Shown here: positions 53,223 to 64,000 of the stretch, piece after piece
Layout of the letters: every line of letters starts with the position of its first letter
How positions within the stretch are numbered: position 1 is the first letter of the stretch
Assembly (NCBI GenBank): GCA_020152595.1
Contig: JAIGNY010000659.1
Location: 847,001 to 911,000 of the forward strand
DNA length: 64,000 nucleotides
Source of the DNA: Chiridota heheva
Taxonomy: Eukaryota > Echinodermata > Holothuroidea > Apodida > Chiridotidae
Reading direction: 5' to 3'
Made by a program: the position numbers and the translations under genes
The notes under the pieces: model-generated
Told to the model about the DNA's origin: nothing
Databases searched by the model: none
The model's input: only the letters and a program-made list of their open reading frames with translations

Positions 53223-54759
53223 ACGCACCCACACCTCCTATGCCGGCTTCTGAGTAGTGCGGTCACATAATTCGATTCTACGACGTATGGATTCGAGCAT
53301 ATTTTGACATCCTTCTGCCAGTAATATTTTTTCATCACGTATTCATGAGACTAGGTGACTTTAAAGCCTCTGGCAGCAAAATGTTCTTCCCTTTTAAAAA
53401 TGTATTTTCAAATATCAAAATTTTAGCAATAGAAGCCAGTGTTGGAACTGGTCATTTCGTCATTGGCACAAGGACCCAATGCTCCAAGCCTCGTAAGGCC
53501 ACTCCGAGAGGCGTAACTTGACATCGAGCACTGGAAGGGGGTGGGGGGGGAACAAATATATCCCATATCATAAGGGGCTCAGGATTTTAAAAAGATGTGG
53601 GCACGGGGGTATATTCATAATCAGGTTGGTTCGTACCTGATCGAGAGAACAGTTTTGTTCTCCTGATCAGGGAACCCTTCCAGAAGTATCCCCTAATGCA
53701 TCTATCCAAATTCAAGGTTTGCAAAGTAATAGCGTAGGAATGAGACACATTTCGAGCGCGGGGAAGTAAATATAAGGTTCCAATTTGTCTTCACGATTTG
53801 AAATAAAGACATATGAATTATCTTTTTACCGTGCGCTTTTAAAATTCACCGTGCGATGAATTTGATGTTTTCGATGAATTTGAAGAAATTTGGCGACTTT
53901 GCATTATGTGTATTGCGTTAGGCAGTCTCGTTTTAACAAGATTTTCTGAAGACAAAAAAACATTTTAGATTTTTGTTCGGGAATTATTTTTGCCTAACAT
54001 GATAACTATTATGCGTAAAAAATTTGGACCTTCTTAAAAACATTCCGTCTCACTTTGGCAGGCCCGTAGGGAGGGCCGCTAAGGTCATATACACATAAAC
54101 CTCCCTACAGGCCGAAATTGGAACATTGTACTCTGGAAACGCACAGTGCTGGATTCAAGCATGAGCCACATAGACACGTTTCCAGGGTCTCACAAATAGG
54201 GGTTTCACAAACAGGGGTCTCACAATTTTCCCTTGTGTGGGGTCCGGCCCATTGTTCAAAATTATAAATGTGTATAGGACCCGCCCAACACTATGACAAA
54301 AACATAATGATTGCTTCTAGTTTTGGTGAAAAATCAAACTTTCTCACCATTTTTCTTCCCCATTTTGCCGCCGTCCAATGGCACCGGCAAGAAAAAAAAA
54401 GGAGAGGGGGAAAGGGGAGGGGGAAGGACGTATCTCTAATTCTAAAAAATTGCAAATTCAAAATGGTTTTGGTGTATATATTAGACATGGGTTTTAAGCA
54501 ATTTCCTGCCACCTTAACCACGAAAAAACGTGGGGCTTAGCGTGCCTAGTACCACCATAGGCGTTACACACTTATGCATACAATTTTCATTTGACCCCCA
54601 ATATTTTTTTCTGGCGGCGCCACTGCCGCCGTCACATTTTGAATCATCATTAGATTACTTTATGAATATCATTGTTTTTGATGGGATTGTCTTGCATTTT
54701 CCCTGTAGTTATGCTATGAAATTATCATGCAGTGGCGTAACACATGGGCCAGAATTCGG

Positions 54760-54990
54760 CGATTGTTAAGATGGACCCCTTTCTGACCGCCTTCCCCATT
54801 GTGAGGGCCCCTTTCACGGGCCTCGTCGGTGGCTAAGATGGTCCTCCCCTTGTCTGATCACCCCTTGATTTGAAGGGCCCCTTTCAGGGGCGTCGTCGGT
54901 TGCTAAGATATGGGGCCATTTTTCTGATCGTCCTCCCCGATGTGAGGCCTCTCTCATGGATTTTTCGCTTCCTAAGATGGGCACCGTTTT
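54760..54990. repeat. ~75-bp imperfect triplicate
   Basis: Three copies of a GGCCCCTTTC, GTCGTCGG, GCTAAGATGG, TCTGATCxxCC order. GC-richer than the surroundings. Confidence 0.7.
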
Positions 54991-55101
54991 TTATTGCCGT
55001 CCCTAAAGTCGCCAGGTCAAGACCTTTTTAGAGCTTGCGGTGGTTCCTCCCTCTGGCCTCCTAACAGGCAGACAGGGCGCGCTTCGCCAATGAATCTCAC
55101 A

Positions 55102-55430
55102 ATTCGTCCCTCTTTCCGAGTAGTGACGAATATAACGTTTAGAGAATTGGATATAATTCAATTCCGCTTAGTGATGAATGTTTTTGAAGCTTAAATATAT
55201 TAAATTTGACAAAAACAATAATATCAAATTTATATTTGAAAAGTTTCAATGTATCATTTCTTCTTCTCGATGATATATTAATTTACACGATGTGTTTTTT
55301 AAATGAATTGTTTTTAGCATCAAACATTTCCACACATTCGTCACTATACGGAATAAGTTTTGAAAATGACATTCGTCACTATGCATTTTTACATTCGTCA
55401 CTATGCGGAAAATCTGAAAGAGGGACGAAT
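55102..55430. mobile_element. MITE family M2, copy 2
   Basis: Perfect 15-bp inverted ends ATTCGTCCCTCTTTC (55102-55116) and GAAAGAGGGACGAAT (55416-55430). The similarity continues with TAGTGACGAAT. An internal ACATTCGTCACTATGC repeat occurs three times near the right end. Non-coding. Confidence 0.82.
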
Positions 55431-55439
55431 GTTACCTGA

Positions 55440-55880
55440 TTTTTCTCTATTTTTAGGGAAAATTTCTCCTCTGCTTGTTTATGTTTTAGAAATGGTAACC
55501 CAAATGCTTATCAGAGTAGACATGATGATTGAAAATGTTTTCTCTTTTCGGCTTTTAAATTTTCGAGTTTTGTGTTGATTTGTAGCCATTTTGCGACATG
55601 AAAAACAAGAAATCTTATGAGCTTTCGGGCTTGGACCCTGGACTGCTAAGGTTTTGTCAATGAACTTTTATCCAAATTTCCTCAATTTTCAGGAGAACTT
55701 GAATTTCTTCTGTGTCTAGAAATGGTAGCCCAAACGCTTATCTGAGTAGATTATAAGATGAGAATCTAAAATTGTGTTCATCAAATACACTTTCGAACTT
55801 TCTGATGATTTCGCCTTTTACAGCCAATTTGGAGAAATCTTTAAAACTTGACGAAGACCCCTTGACCCTATACCAAGAAT
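55440..55880. repeat. Two copies of the dispersed repeat seen at 5030-6610
   Basis: Shared phrases are GTTTTAGAAATGGTAACCCA, ATGCTTATC-GAGTAGA and ACAAGAAATCTTATGAGCTT, in the same order. Confidence 0.65.
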
Positions 55881-58001
55881 TTGCCCCTGGATCTCGCCAG
55901 GGTCCGTTAAGTGGGCACAAGCGGGCTGTCACGCCGTAAAGTATTTGGTACTTGGTTATTATGTCCCCAAGCCAAAATGTCTGGGAGACTCAGATGGGAT
56001 CGCTTCCCAACTGTTTTGTGTTATGTTGTTGTAGACGCATATATATCGTTTACAGACAGGTCGGGCAAGTGCAATTTGTCCAGGCATATTTGTGTTACAC
56101 CCCCACCCCCAGCGCACAAAGTCAAGTAACGCCCCGGAAGTGGCCCTTGGATGTTTGGAACCAATGGCGCAATGACCAGTCCGACTCTGGCCCCTATTTC
56201 TAAAAATTTGATATTTAAAAATAGAAGGGTGGAAGGAAGGGGACAAAAACTGGTTTATTTGCGGCCCGATGCTTCAAAGTCTCCTAGTCCAATAAAAACA
56301 ATATGACTACAAGAAGGATGTCAAAATTTGCTCGACTCGTTTACGTCATATACTGCCATATAATGTACTCGCATTACTCAGAGGCAGAGGTGGAGGAGGG
56401 GAGAGAAACCTGCAGATAATTCGTCCTTCCCGGTTGCATACCGTAGACTAACAGAAGTAAAATTGAGTAATTATTAACATATAATAGCTCAAATTTTCGT
56501 AAAATTTGGCAACATTTCCGTATATTTCAAGAAAAAATCCCGAAAATCATACAAAATTTCCCAAAAACTAAAAAAAACCTTTTTACAATCTTTATGAAAA
56601 TTTCAGCCAAATTCACAAAAATGAAGGAAGTTTGCAGAAAAATGAAAGAGATTTCTTGAAAGTTGAAAATTATTGCCCGAAAATTTTAGCAAATGTCCCA
56701 AAAATGGAGGAAATTTCACGAACAATTTGAAATTAAAGGAGACTTCTCAAAATTTGAAGATATCCGGAAGAAAAGATGCCATGGAACTCTTCAATATCAA
56801 TTCGTTAGACCTATTGGCTGATTGGAGGGGGGAATGGTACTAGGCCCCAAATAAAATTATTGAGGTCAAGGCCCCCTTTCTACGTCACTGAAGTAAAATA
56901 TGTTTCCACCAAACGTTTTTTACCATCCAAAATGTTTTTAAATAGTGACGTGGTGGCCTGGGCCAGGGAAAAACTGCCCAAGTGGAACTTTCTGAGTGGG
57001 CGCCGAACAGGGCGCAAAATTTCTGCAATTTGTATCATTACAAAACAAAATTGTTTTAAATGTTTCTCTCAAAGCTATATTCTTTCTTCTTACATCAAAA
57101 ACATGGAAAACATCCCTGGACCCTAAGTAACGACACAGTTTTATAATCAATGGGTTCCTACACGAACCTTTGTTGCAAAATGTATATTCCTTTTTAACTA
57201 ACTTGTACTGTAATTTGGAATTGAAACGATTTGCTGGGACTAAAATCACACCAAAAAACCCTAAGCTTCCGGAGCTTCGCCCAGGGGTGTCGGAAGAAAC
57301 TCGAAGATAGGGTGCAGAAAATAAAGTGAGGGCACTTTTTAGCAGTAATTGGTGTACTTTTTATTTTCCAAAGGGGGAATTTTGTTAGTTTTCGAAAAGG
57401 GAGGGGGGGGGGGCACGTGTTTCCTCGCCTGGTTCCTACACATATGGTTTGAGCATAGGCAGGATTTGGGGGAGCACTTGCACCACCCCACTTTTTTTCC
57501 AAAATGTATACTTTTGTATGGTGATTTTTTGGAGCGTGATTTTCTCCCACTCCCCCTTCCACTTCTGACTTTTTGTCGACTATAGGCAAATCCCGCCTAT
57601 GGGTTTGAGAATCTGGAGCTAGGACCAATGTTGGCAATTGCCCATCGGATGAACAGGCAAAAGGCCTCCTTTTGAAAATAATTGCTTTAAAAATAATTGC
57701 TTTGAAAATAATTGCTTTGAAAATTATTGGGGCTGGGGGCGCCCCTTCCCCCATCCCCCTTCCGCCACGCGTAAACCAGCTATCAACAGATAAAAAAACA
57801 TGAGAAACGTAGGGCTTCCGGTCTCTTAACAATTTAAACATTGTTTTGCTATCAAAATTTCCAAAAGCGCAGATAGTTTCCGACGCCCTGCATTAGTTTC
57901 ATACGAATTAAAACAATTTTCATTCATCAAAATCACGGGATCTAAAATCGCAGGACTTCCGGGAAGTCCGGAAGTCGAAGATTACTGAGAGGTATGATAA
58001 C
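55881..58001. other. Spacer between the inverted arms, right half; no gene recognised
   Basis: Degenerate AT-rich repeat at 56500-56770; an 18-bp triplicate AAAATAATTGCTTTGAAA at 57675-57740; and 57475-57600 resembles the intronic part of the duplicated uricase segment (TTTTGTATGGTGATTTTT). The 215-codon minus frame 57194-57841 is Pro/Lys-rich and crosses these repeats, so I do not call it a gene. Confidence 0.35.
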
Positions 58002-59603
58002 TTAAAGGGGCAGTAGACCGAAATATGACGGCGTATTTTTAGGGGTCCCCAAAAAATTGAACGCTTATCTAGCATGTAACAGTATATAGCAATTTTCTGG
58101 TAAATATGAATATTTAAGAAACGTTTGCCCTCACATCTTCTGTGCGGTATGGAGGCATGAAATTTATCGTTGTTTATTTGTTGTGGAAAATATATCTGTG
58201 AAATTCACAAAACGAGAGCCCTCACTTTTCGGTCTAATGCTCCTTTAAGACCTGTTTGAACAAATATTTTCATCCAGCAATTACGGCATAATTCTATTAA
58301 ATATATATAAATCATTATTCAAGTTGGTGATGTCTTTGATGACATTTTTAATTATAGGGTTTTGACACATATATTTTGACAGATTTTTACTAATGCATAA
58401 ATGAAGACGAAAATCCTGGTAATCATGATCGAAGAGGGGTTACGCGTGCGTGGGTTATGATTTATTCCCCACTGCCGGCGATTACCTCCCTGAGCTGGTC
58501 AGCTCAGTGGTGATTCAAAACACAATTGGATTTGTGAGATTCGCCAATCCCAACAGCAGACTAGTATTCCTTCATTTGGCCCACGAGCCAGTATTCCCAA
58601 CAGCAGACTAGTATTTCTTCATTTGGCCCACGAGCCAGTATTCCCCTATTTGGCCCACGAGTCACTTTTTGCATGGCCCTCACTTTTTCAAAAATGGTGG
58701 TTCTTGTGCCCTCAATATCGATTAATTTATTCAAGTCCGATTTGCAAGTATTTTTGTGCACATTATCTTTTTATGCATGGACACACTGAAGCCACGTTTA
58801 TGAAATTTATGCCATTCCTTAAACGCGTAGGAAATATATAAATAGATTTTACAAGTTGTCCATTATCGTATGCTCCACGAAAACACTGAAACAATGTTTA
58901 TGAAATTTAAGTTTGATCATAAACACGTAAGAAATATACAAATCGAGTTCACAAATTATCCGTTGCCGGATATCAACGGAAACGCTCAAAACATGTGTAG
59001 GTAGTTTCAAGTTAGTTCGTAAACGTAAAGTAAATCTACAAATGGAGTTCATGGACTTTCCATTGTCGGATACTTCATGGAAATGTTCGTACCATGTTTA
59101 TGAAATATAAGTTAGTTCGTAAACGTATAGTAAATCTACAAATGGAGTTGAAGAACTTTCCGTTATCGGATACTTCACGGAAGTATTCATACCATGTTTA
59201 TGAAATATAAGTTACGACTTATATACAATTTCCATTGAATGGAAACGTAGCTTAGATTTCTTTTGCATGTTTCCAGAATATAGGCCTACGCTCGTTGAAA
59301 TCCCACTTAAATATATTGACCATGTTTAACAAATTTAAGTTATCCTGTAAACATGATGTAAATTTATGAGAAAATGTTTATGATGTTTCTGCCAGCGGAT
59401 ATTTCGTAACATATCGTAAACGCATGGTAAAACTACTTACCATGTTTACAATCTTTCCGGTTACGGATACGCATCATAAACACGAAACTTTTGTTAACTT
59501 GGTATTTAAGATGTAAACGTTTACCAGAAACTTCAAGTAACCATACATCAGTCAACTTGTTTCATGTAACAGAAACAGATATTTCGGTGCTGTGATCATC
59601 ATC
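58002..59603 (-). repeat. Long inverted repeat, right arm
   Basis: Reverse complement of 49228-50582. It starts at the TTAA of an M1 MITE, then AT-rich shared text (58250-58436), a ~320-bp extra segment, the 100-bp satellite units (58800-59220), and ends with CAGAAACAGATATTTCGGTGC. Confidence 0.85.
58006..58244. mobile_element. TTAA-flanked MITE, family M1, copy 3 (reverse orientation)
   Basis: TTAA at 58002-58005 and 58245-58248. Inverted ends AGGGGCAGTAGACCGAAATA and CTCACTTTTCGGTCTAATGC. Reverse orientation to copy 2. Confidence 0.85.
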
Positions 59604-59736
59604 ATCAGCAGCAGCATCATCATCATCAGCAGCAGCATTATCATCATCATCAGCAGCAGATTATCATCATCAGCAGCAACATCATCATCATCATCACCAC
59701 CACCACCACCGCCACCACCATCATCATCATCATACC

Positions 59737-59820
<84 letters not shown>

Positions 59821-59862
59821 TCATCATCATCAGCAGCAGCAGCATCGTCGTCATCATCATCG

Positions 59863-59922
<60 letters not shown>
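59597..59922. repeat. Compound trinucleotide microsatellite (ATC/CAG/CAC)
   Basis: Interleaved (CAT)n and (CAG)n tracts, including about 13 consecutive CAG near 59780-59819 and a (CAT) run of about 20 units to 59922. Frames here are homopolymeric artefacts. Confidence 0.97.
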
Positions 59923-59924
<2 letters not shown>

Positions 59925-59980
59925 TTTGGGTCGCATTACAATATTTGGGTCGCATAGTAAATATTATTTCAGGAATAGTA

Positions 59981-60838
59981 TCTGAATCTAAATCGGTTAA
60001 GTCGGCAAAAATCCTTCACTGAAGAGGACATAAACGCCAACCGAGCGTAAAAAGTATGAGTAAAAAAACTAGTTAGCAATACAAGTGTTAGTAAGTTTAG
60101 CTTTGAAACAGTTGAGACTTGGTGCATGTACAATGTCTGACGGTAAAGCAATTCCAATCCTTTAGTGTGTGAGGGGAAAAAGAGTGTTTATATAGATTCT
60201 TTTTAGCATAGGGAACGTGGAAATTAAGGTCATGATTATTCCTTGTATTAGCTCTGACGGTGGGGATGAGTTGATCTTTATTGATGGCGACAAGATTGTT
60301 ATTGATTTTATATAGCATATGTAGCCGGGTGTTGTATCATCCTGTTTTTGCAGGTGCCAATCTAATTTATGAAGCATGTTTTTTACACTAGATTTATAAG
60401 AGTAGTCTGCCATACAGAACCTGGCTGCTCTCCTTTGAATAGATTCAACTTTATCTACATCGCACTGGTGATGGGGGTCCCAGACTGCAGATGCGTACTC
60501 AAGTACTGGCCTGACTAGAGCTTTATAAACAGTGAATTTAACGTCGGTGGGACAGTTTGAGAGGTTACGTTTTAATGAGGCCAAGTATAGAGTTAGCTTT
60601 TTGGTTATGTTATGTATATGTTTATCCCATCTAAGTTTATTATCAATTTCAACACCTAGGTATGGGCGGAGTTGACATGTTTTAGTGGCAGGTTGCATAA
60701 GGTATGAACAGGTGATTCAAAGCATTTCTTAGAGGAAATTGACAAGATGTAGCATTTAGAGGGGTTGAAATTCATTTGCCATTTGTGTTGCCATTGTTCA
60801 AGTACGGTTAAGATCATCTTGGAGGATTTGTTGTAGAG
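59981..60838 (-). mobile_element. Retrotransposon R1, copy 2 (minus strand, 3' part)
   Basis: Reads on the minus strand YLGVEIDNKLRWDKHIHNIT, LVRPVLEYASAVWDPHHQCD, VESIQRRAARFCMADYSYK and further to the stop. The 43620-43690 3' region (CGCTCGGTTGGCGTT) and CAGATT tail are at 59981-60050. Frames are broken. It abuts element E copy 3 at about 60838. Confidence 0.85.
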
Positions 60839-61443
60839 AATAGATAGGTCTTGACTATTCATATCCAAACTTGACGAAATCTGCTTCAGAAACAGTTTCT
60901 TGGAGAACTATTTTACCATGGACTATAATTTATCCAAAATAAATATTTATGTTGTTCCAAAACCAACACTGCCCGTTACTCAGATAGAATTTTTAGTCAC
61001 TCTGCTGCTACTCTCTGGAACAATTTGCCCGTTTTCATAAAATGTGCGCCTGATGTCAAAACTTTCAAGAAATTCCTCAAAACTCACTTGTTTGTGGCTG
61101 CTTTTGACTCATAGCTATTTTCAGTACTTTGATTGTTTTTTACTTGTAAGTTCTACTTTTTGTACATTACCAGTTTTATACCTTATGGACCCATACCAGA
61201 TTTTAAGTGATTTGATGAGGGTGTACAGCACTTCTTCACTTCGCCCTAAAAAAAAAAAAGGGGGCCAAAACCTCTGGTGATCCCCTATCAAAAGTACCCT
61301 CATCTGAGAGATATTAGATGGTATTTCTTTGGAAAGCATCACAAAATATCTAAATCTATAATCATTCTGGTACAAAAAGGACCCCAAACTTGACTCTTTT
61401 CATTATAGGTTTTAATAGGGAGAATAATTAGTTCCGTTCTACC
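60839..61443. mobile_element. Element E, copy 3 (5' truncated, split by a retroelement)
   Basis: Matches 45920-46255: AGATAGGTCTTGACTATTCA, TTTTACCATGGAC, then after the insertion CCAGATTTTAAGTGATTTGA, AAAACCTCTGGTGATCCCCT and the end TTAGTTCCGTTCTACC. The left inverted end is lost at the junction with R1. Confidence 0.75.
60924..61184 (+). mobile_element. CR1/L2-like 3' end with ATGGAC target duplication
   Basis: Encodes SATLWNNLPVFIKCAPDVKT, then FKKFLKTHLFVAAFDS and a stop: the last ~40 residues of a CR1/L2-clade reverse transcriptase. ATGGAC at 60918-60923 and 61185-61190 flanks it. The uninterrupted copies of element E give the empty site. Confidence 0.8.
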
Positions 61444-61583
61444 ATAATGCACCTCCCGTGCTTGTCTCGCAGCTGACCACATACCCACGTGTGTTGCAAG
61501 GCTGCGCGAGTGTTCATTCTGTCATTGTTGAGTATTATGAAAATGTAAACAAATTACGTCTTTGTAGAGAGTCTACGCTGCAA

Positions 61584-61591
61584 TGACGTCA
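61584..61591. promoter_or_regulatory. Palindromic CRE (TGACGTCA) upstream of SNAPIN-like exon
   Basis: A perfect cAMP response element 109 bp before the start codon at 61700. The region 61450-61700 is GC-richer and has more CpG than its surroundings (CACGTGTG, GCGCGAG, GCGGGGCC), consistent with a TATA-less promoter. Function is inferred. Confidence 0.5.
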
Positions 61592-61699
61592 TAAAAAGAC
61601 ACCCGTTTGAAGAATCTGTCGGCTGCAGAGCGGGGCCAAAGAAGAGTTATGTGACGGACGATACACTGTCTGACACTGATAGTTTTCAGTCAATTAACA

Positions 61700-61794
61700 A
61701 TGAATACTGACAACCGTGATGCAATGGCTAATGGTCTTACCGAGCTTTTGAGACCAGCCTTAGAAGAAGTTGATGAACGGGTTAGATTAGTACG
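61700..61794 (+). CDS. SNAPIN: SNAPIN-like protein, first coding exon (partial gene)
   Basis: SNAPIN is a small coiled-coil subunit of the BLOC-1 and BORC complexes that act in lysosome-related organelle biogenesis and lysosome positioning, and it binds SNAP-25. The exon encodes MNTDNRDAMANGLTELLRPA and then LEEVDERVRLV plus two bases (CG) of an Arg codon, followed by the donor GTAATA. This matches the conserved N-terminal stretch of SNAPIN (A-GL-E-LRPA---LD--V--VR). The start is the first ATG after a stop-rich leader. Human SNAPIN is 136 residues, so about 100 residues remain; none of the expected following sequence was recognised in 61800-64000, so the next exon probably lies beyond the window. 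Only 31 residues support the name. Confidence 0.7.
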
Positions 61795-63704
61795 GTAATA
61801 CATTATTTTGGTTACGGATGCATACCGGTTCCACGACTAAACTGATTTACTTACTTAGTCAGTATTATACAGACTTCAGACTAGGTCTAGGCTAAGAAAG
61901 TCTGAGATAATCTGATATAGGGCCTAAGCCTCTGAAATGTTATTACCTTCAGTATTACTTAAAAGCTGCGGCGGCGATTTTTTCAACGTGTATGGGGTGG
62001 GGGGGGGGGGAGCTACTCTAGTACGCGTCCACATAGGCCCTACCCAAATAGGCCTAGAGCAGATCTCCAAATCTACCGATTTGGGTACCGTATGTGCCCA
62101 TGTCTTTTGAAAAATGTGTGCCACACACTAATCAAAAGTCAGTGGGATCAAAAGTTGCAGAGAAACCACAATGATAAATGGTCAAAATTGAAGGAAAGAA
62201 CAAATATGACAACAATTTTTTCTCAGTTGTTTTTAAAATTGTAAAACGCTCTGAACAATACATGTACCAGCACATGTACATGCACAAATAAAATGTATTA
62301 TGCCTCTAAATTAGCATGCGCAATAATTCAAATATCTTACCTTAGTGGCGCATACGTACGCATATGGCGTTATACGCATTGGAATTGCAATGCTCAAACA
62401 GACAATTCAATTCCTGCGTTTTATATACACCCATGAAAAACGTCTGTGAAATTTCTGTCTTGCCCATGCTGCTCTTTCGCTAACTTGTGTATACTCACGT
62501 AGCATAACAATGCTTAGCGTAGAAAATTCAGTTTTACCCAGGAATTTCACTGTAAAAGACCACTGAGCTAAAACTTCGAGAAAATAACGCTTTTGACACA
62601 TTTTAAGCAATAAGTTTTACTCAGTGATATCATCATTTGTTTCGGGATTGTCTCTTTCATACAGAGGACTAAGTTTTTTGTGTTTACAAGGTAAGGAAAT
62701 AAGTTGGTAGCCATCGGAAGTAAAAGTTTGTTGTGTCAATGATGTTACATATCCGTTGCATAATGGTCTATAGCACTGTATTGACATGGTGGCTCACTAG
62801 GACAAACCCAGACATTAGGCCACACTCAAAATGGCAACCATAACCCATTAACATTTAATAGGCTTCATAGGAATACGGCCATTTCCAACTACTCATTCTA
62901 ACAAAAATACCCGGCCTACCCATAATTTTGTATTTGTCCTGAAAATCACAAAATAAGTTTCTTCCTTATCCGATTGTAGTTAAAAAAAGTTAATATTCCC
63001 CCTCCTAGAAGTCAAAATAGATGTAAATTTTAAGCTACTTTATGTACCTGTGTGTCAATGTCGATGACCTAAATGCAGACCAACTTAAGTCGTTTGTATA
63101 ATGGGCAAAATCCTTCAATCGGTTGTTTTGCTGTAGATTGACCTGAAAATAGTGTAGAATTGACATTCGATCGTTTGTCATTTCTAAATGAAGATCTTTG
63201 GCGTAAAATATATCATTTCCAGACTGGACATGGGTAGGCCGTGGTATTTTTGTAGGAATGAATTTCCCTTCGAAATGGCGGTATTGCATATGGAGCCTAA
63301 CTTTAATGACCACTGTGGTTGCCGTTTCGAGTGTGGCCTATAGGCGAGAAATATGGTATCCTCCATGGAAGGGTAACTTGCAATACTTAACGTTAGGCTC
63401 CAATGGAAAATCTCATCGCACACAGAGATTATTTAGAATATCTCAAAAACTATGATTTGTTGACACTAAGAATCGTTTATTACTTTCTTGAGGCCGAAAA
63501 AAATCTTCTTCAGATAGGCTAAAACAAGCGGGTGACTGCAGGAATTGTCAGCCATTTTTCCACGGAAAATATATGAATAGTAATAGTAATTATTTTATAT
63601 CGCGCCCTTTTTATACAGGTATATTCAAGAGCGCATAGGGGAGAGCTGCTCATATGGCGCATCATTTATTAAGCTCGGGAAAGTGAATGATGCCGCATTT
63701 TCAT
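61795..63704. other. Probable first intron of the SNAPIN-like gene
   Basis: No further SNAPIN exon was found. Open frames at 62407-62610 (minus), 63184-63423 (minus) and 63258-63455 (plus) show no domain. A G-run of 11 is at 61999-62010. Confidence 0.35.
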
Positions 63705-64000
63705 GCTTCTCTGAATCTGAATCTGAAACGGTTAAGTCGGCAAAAATCCTTCAAGAGGACATGAACGCCAACCGAGCGTAAAAAGTATGAGTAAAAAATA
63801 ATATAAAAAAAACTAGTTAGCAATGTGTTGTATCATCCTGTTTTTAGCAGGTGCCAATCTAATTTATGAAGCATGTTTTTTACACTAGATTTATAAGAGT
63901 AGTCTGCCATACAGAACCTGGCTGCTCTCCTTTGAATAGATTCAAGTTTATCCACATCGCACTGGTGATGGGGGTCCCAGACTGCAGATGCGTACTCAAG
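63705..64000 (-). mobile_element. Retrotransposon R1, copy 3 (minus strand, runs off the window)
   Basis: Starts with the reverse of the CAGATTCAG tail, includes the GTTGGCGTT 3' region, then jumps from CTAGTTAGCAA to TGTTGTATCATCCTG. About 245 bp present in copy 2 (60080-60330) are missing here. It continues into the reverse transcriptase C-terminus and leaves the window at 64000. Confidence 0.88.

Larger units (their letters stand above)
50583..55101. other. Spacer between the inverted arms, left half; no gene recognised
   Basis: Scanned on both strands. Small open frames (51464-51685 Lys-rich, 51870-52148, 54268-54540) show no known domain. C-rich tracts at 52747-52790 and 53182-53222, a degenerate AT-rich repeat at 52840-53100 and a threefold ~75-bp repeat at 54760-54990 (GGGCCCCTTTCACGGG, CGTCGGTGGCTAAGATGG) are present. 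Confidence 0.4.

Noticed and set aside
54268..54540. 90-codon plus frame
   Set aside because: No domain, AT-rich, and overlapped by an equally open minus frame.
57194..57841. 215-codon minus-strand frame
   Set aside because: Crosses an 18-bp triplicate and a degenerate dispersed repeat; Pro/Lys-rich, no domain or splice context.
59592..59957. Poly-Asp, poly-Ile and poly-Gln frames
   Set aside because: Trinucleotide microsatellite; no flanking coding sequence.
62647..62691. Small AG...GT interval considered as SNAPIN exon 2
   Set aside because: In the required phase it does not encode the conserved SNAPIN continuation and is only ~28 nt.

Overview
This window is eukaryotic genomic DNA from an invertebrate animal. 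It is AT-rich, has GT-AG introns, and is crowded with non-LTR retrotransposons, tRNA-derived SINEs, short inverted-repeat DNA elements and minisatellites. No operons or ribosome binding sites are visible. The gene content and the frequent short motif TAGGCCTA suggest a marine deuterostome, possibly an echinoderm, but I cannot prove the species.

Two host genes are recognisable on the plus strand. The first is a complete uricase (urate oxidase) gene of six exons spanning 13329-32253. It encodes 296 residues with all known active-site residues and a C-terminal SKL peroxisomal signal. Exon 2 lacks its own start codon and was found by splicing logic. The second is the first coding exon of a SNAPIN-like gene (61700-61794) behind a CRE-bearing upstream region. 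The rest of that gene lies beyond the window or was not recognised. Two weaker exon candidates are listed (46840-47049 minus; 38690-38760 plus).

Layout: 1-13 kb is upstream DNA with five minisatellites, a G-quadruplex motif, a retroelement 3' end, two copies of a dispersed element (one split by a SINE, so its empty and filled sites can be compared), and a tandem duplication ending about 40 bp before the uricase start codon. 13.3-32.3 kb is uricase. Its introns hold a 181-bp duplication of the end of exon 2, a (TAG)44 tract, two minisatellite-bearing composite transposons, a 36-copy 22-mer array, a three-level nested insertion in intron 4, a 50-bp minisatellite, and a 31-bp minisatellite split by a retroelement flanked by about 350-bp direct duplications.

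32.3-41 kb has a CR1/L2-like 3' end, a 44-bp minisatellite, an intact-looking SINE with a 10-bp target duplication, an I-type retroelement 3' end, a third composite transposon and an array carrying TGACGTAA sites. 41.3-45.1 kb is a transposon with 211-bp inverted termini, TTAA flanks and a THAP-domain ORF, itself invaded by a Jockey/CR1-like retrotransposon. 45.6-64 kb holds nested inverted-repeat elements, a 15-bp minisatellite, a pair of long inverted arms (49.2-50.6 and 58.0-59.6 kb) built from 100-bp satellite units plus a TTAA MITE, more retroelement copies, and the SNAPIN exon.

Most long open frames in the minisatellites are artefacts of repeat periodicity. The most unusual material is the family of inverted-repeat elements carrying leader-plus-minisatellite modules, and the satellite/MITE inverted arms.
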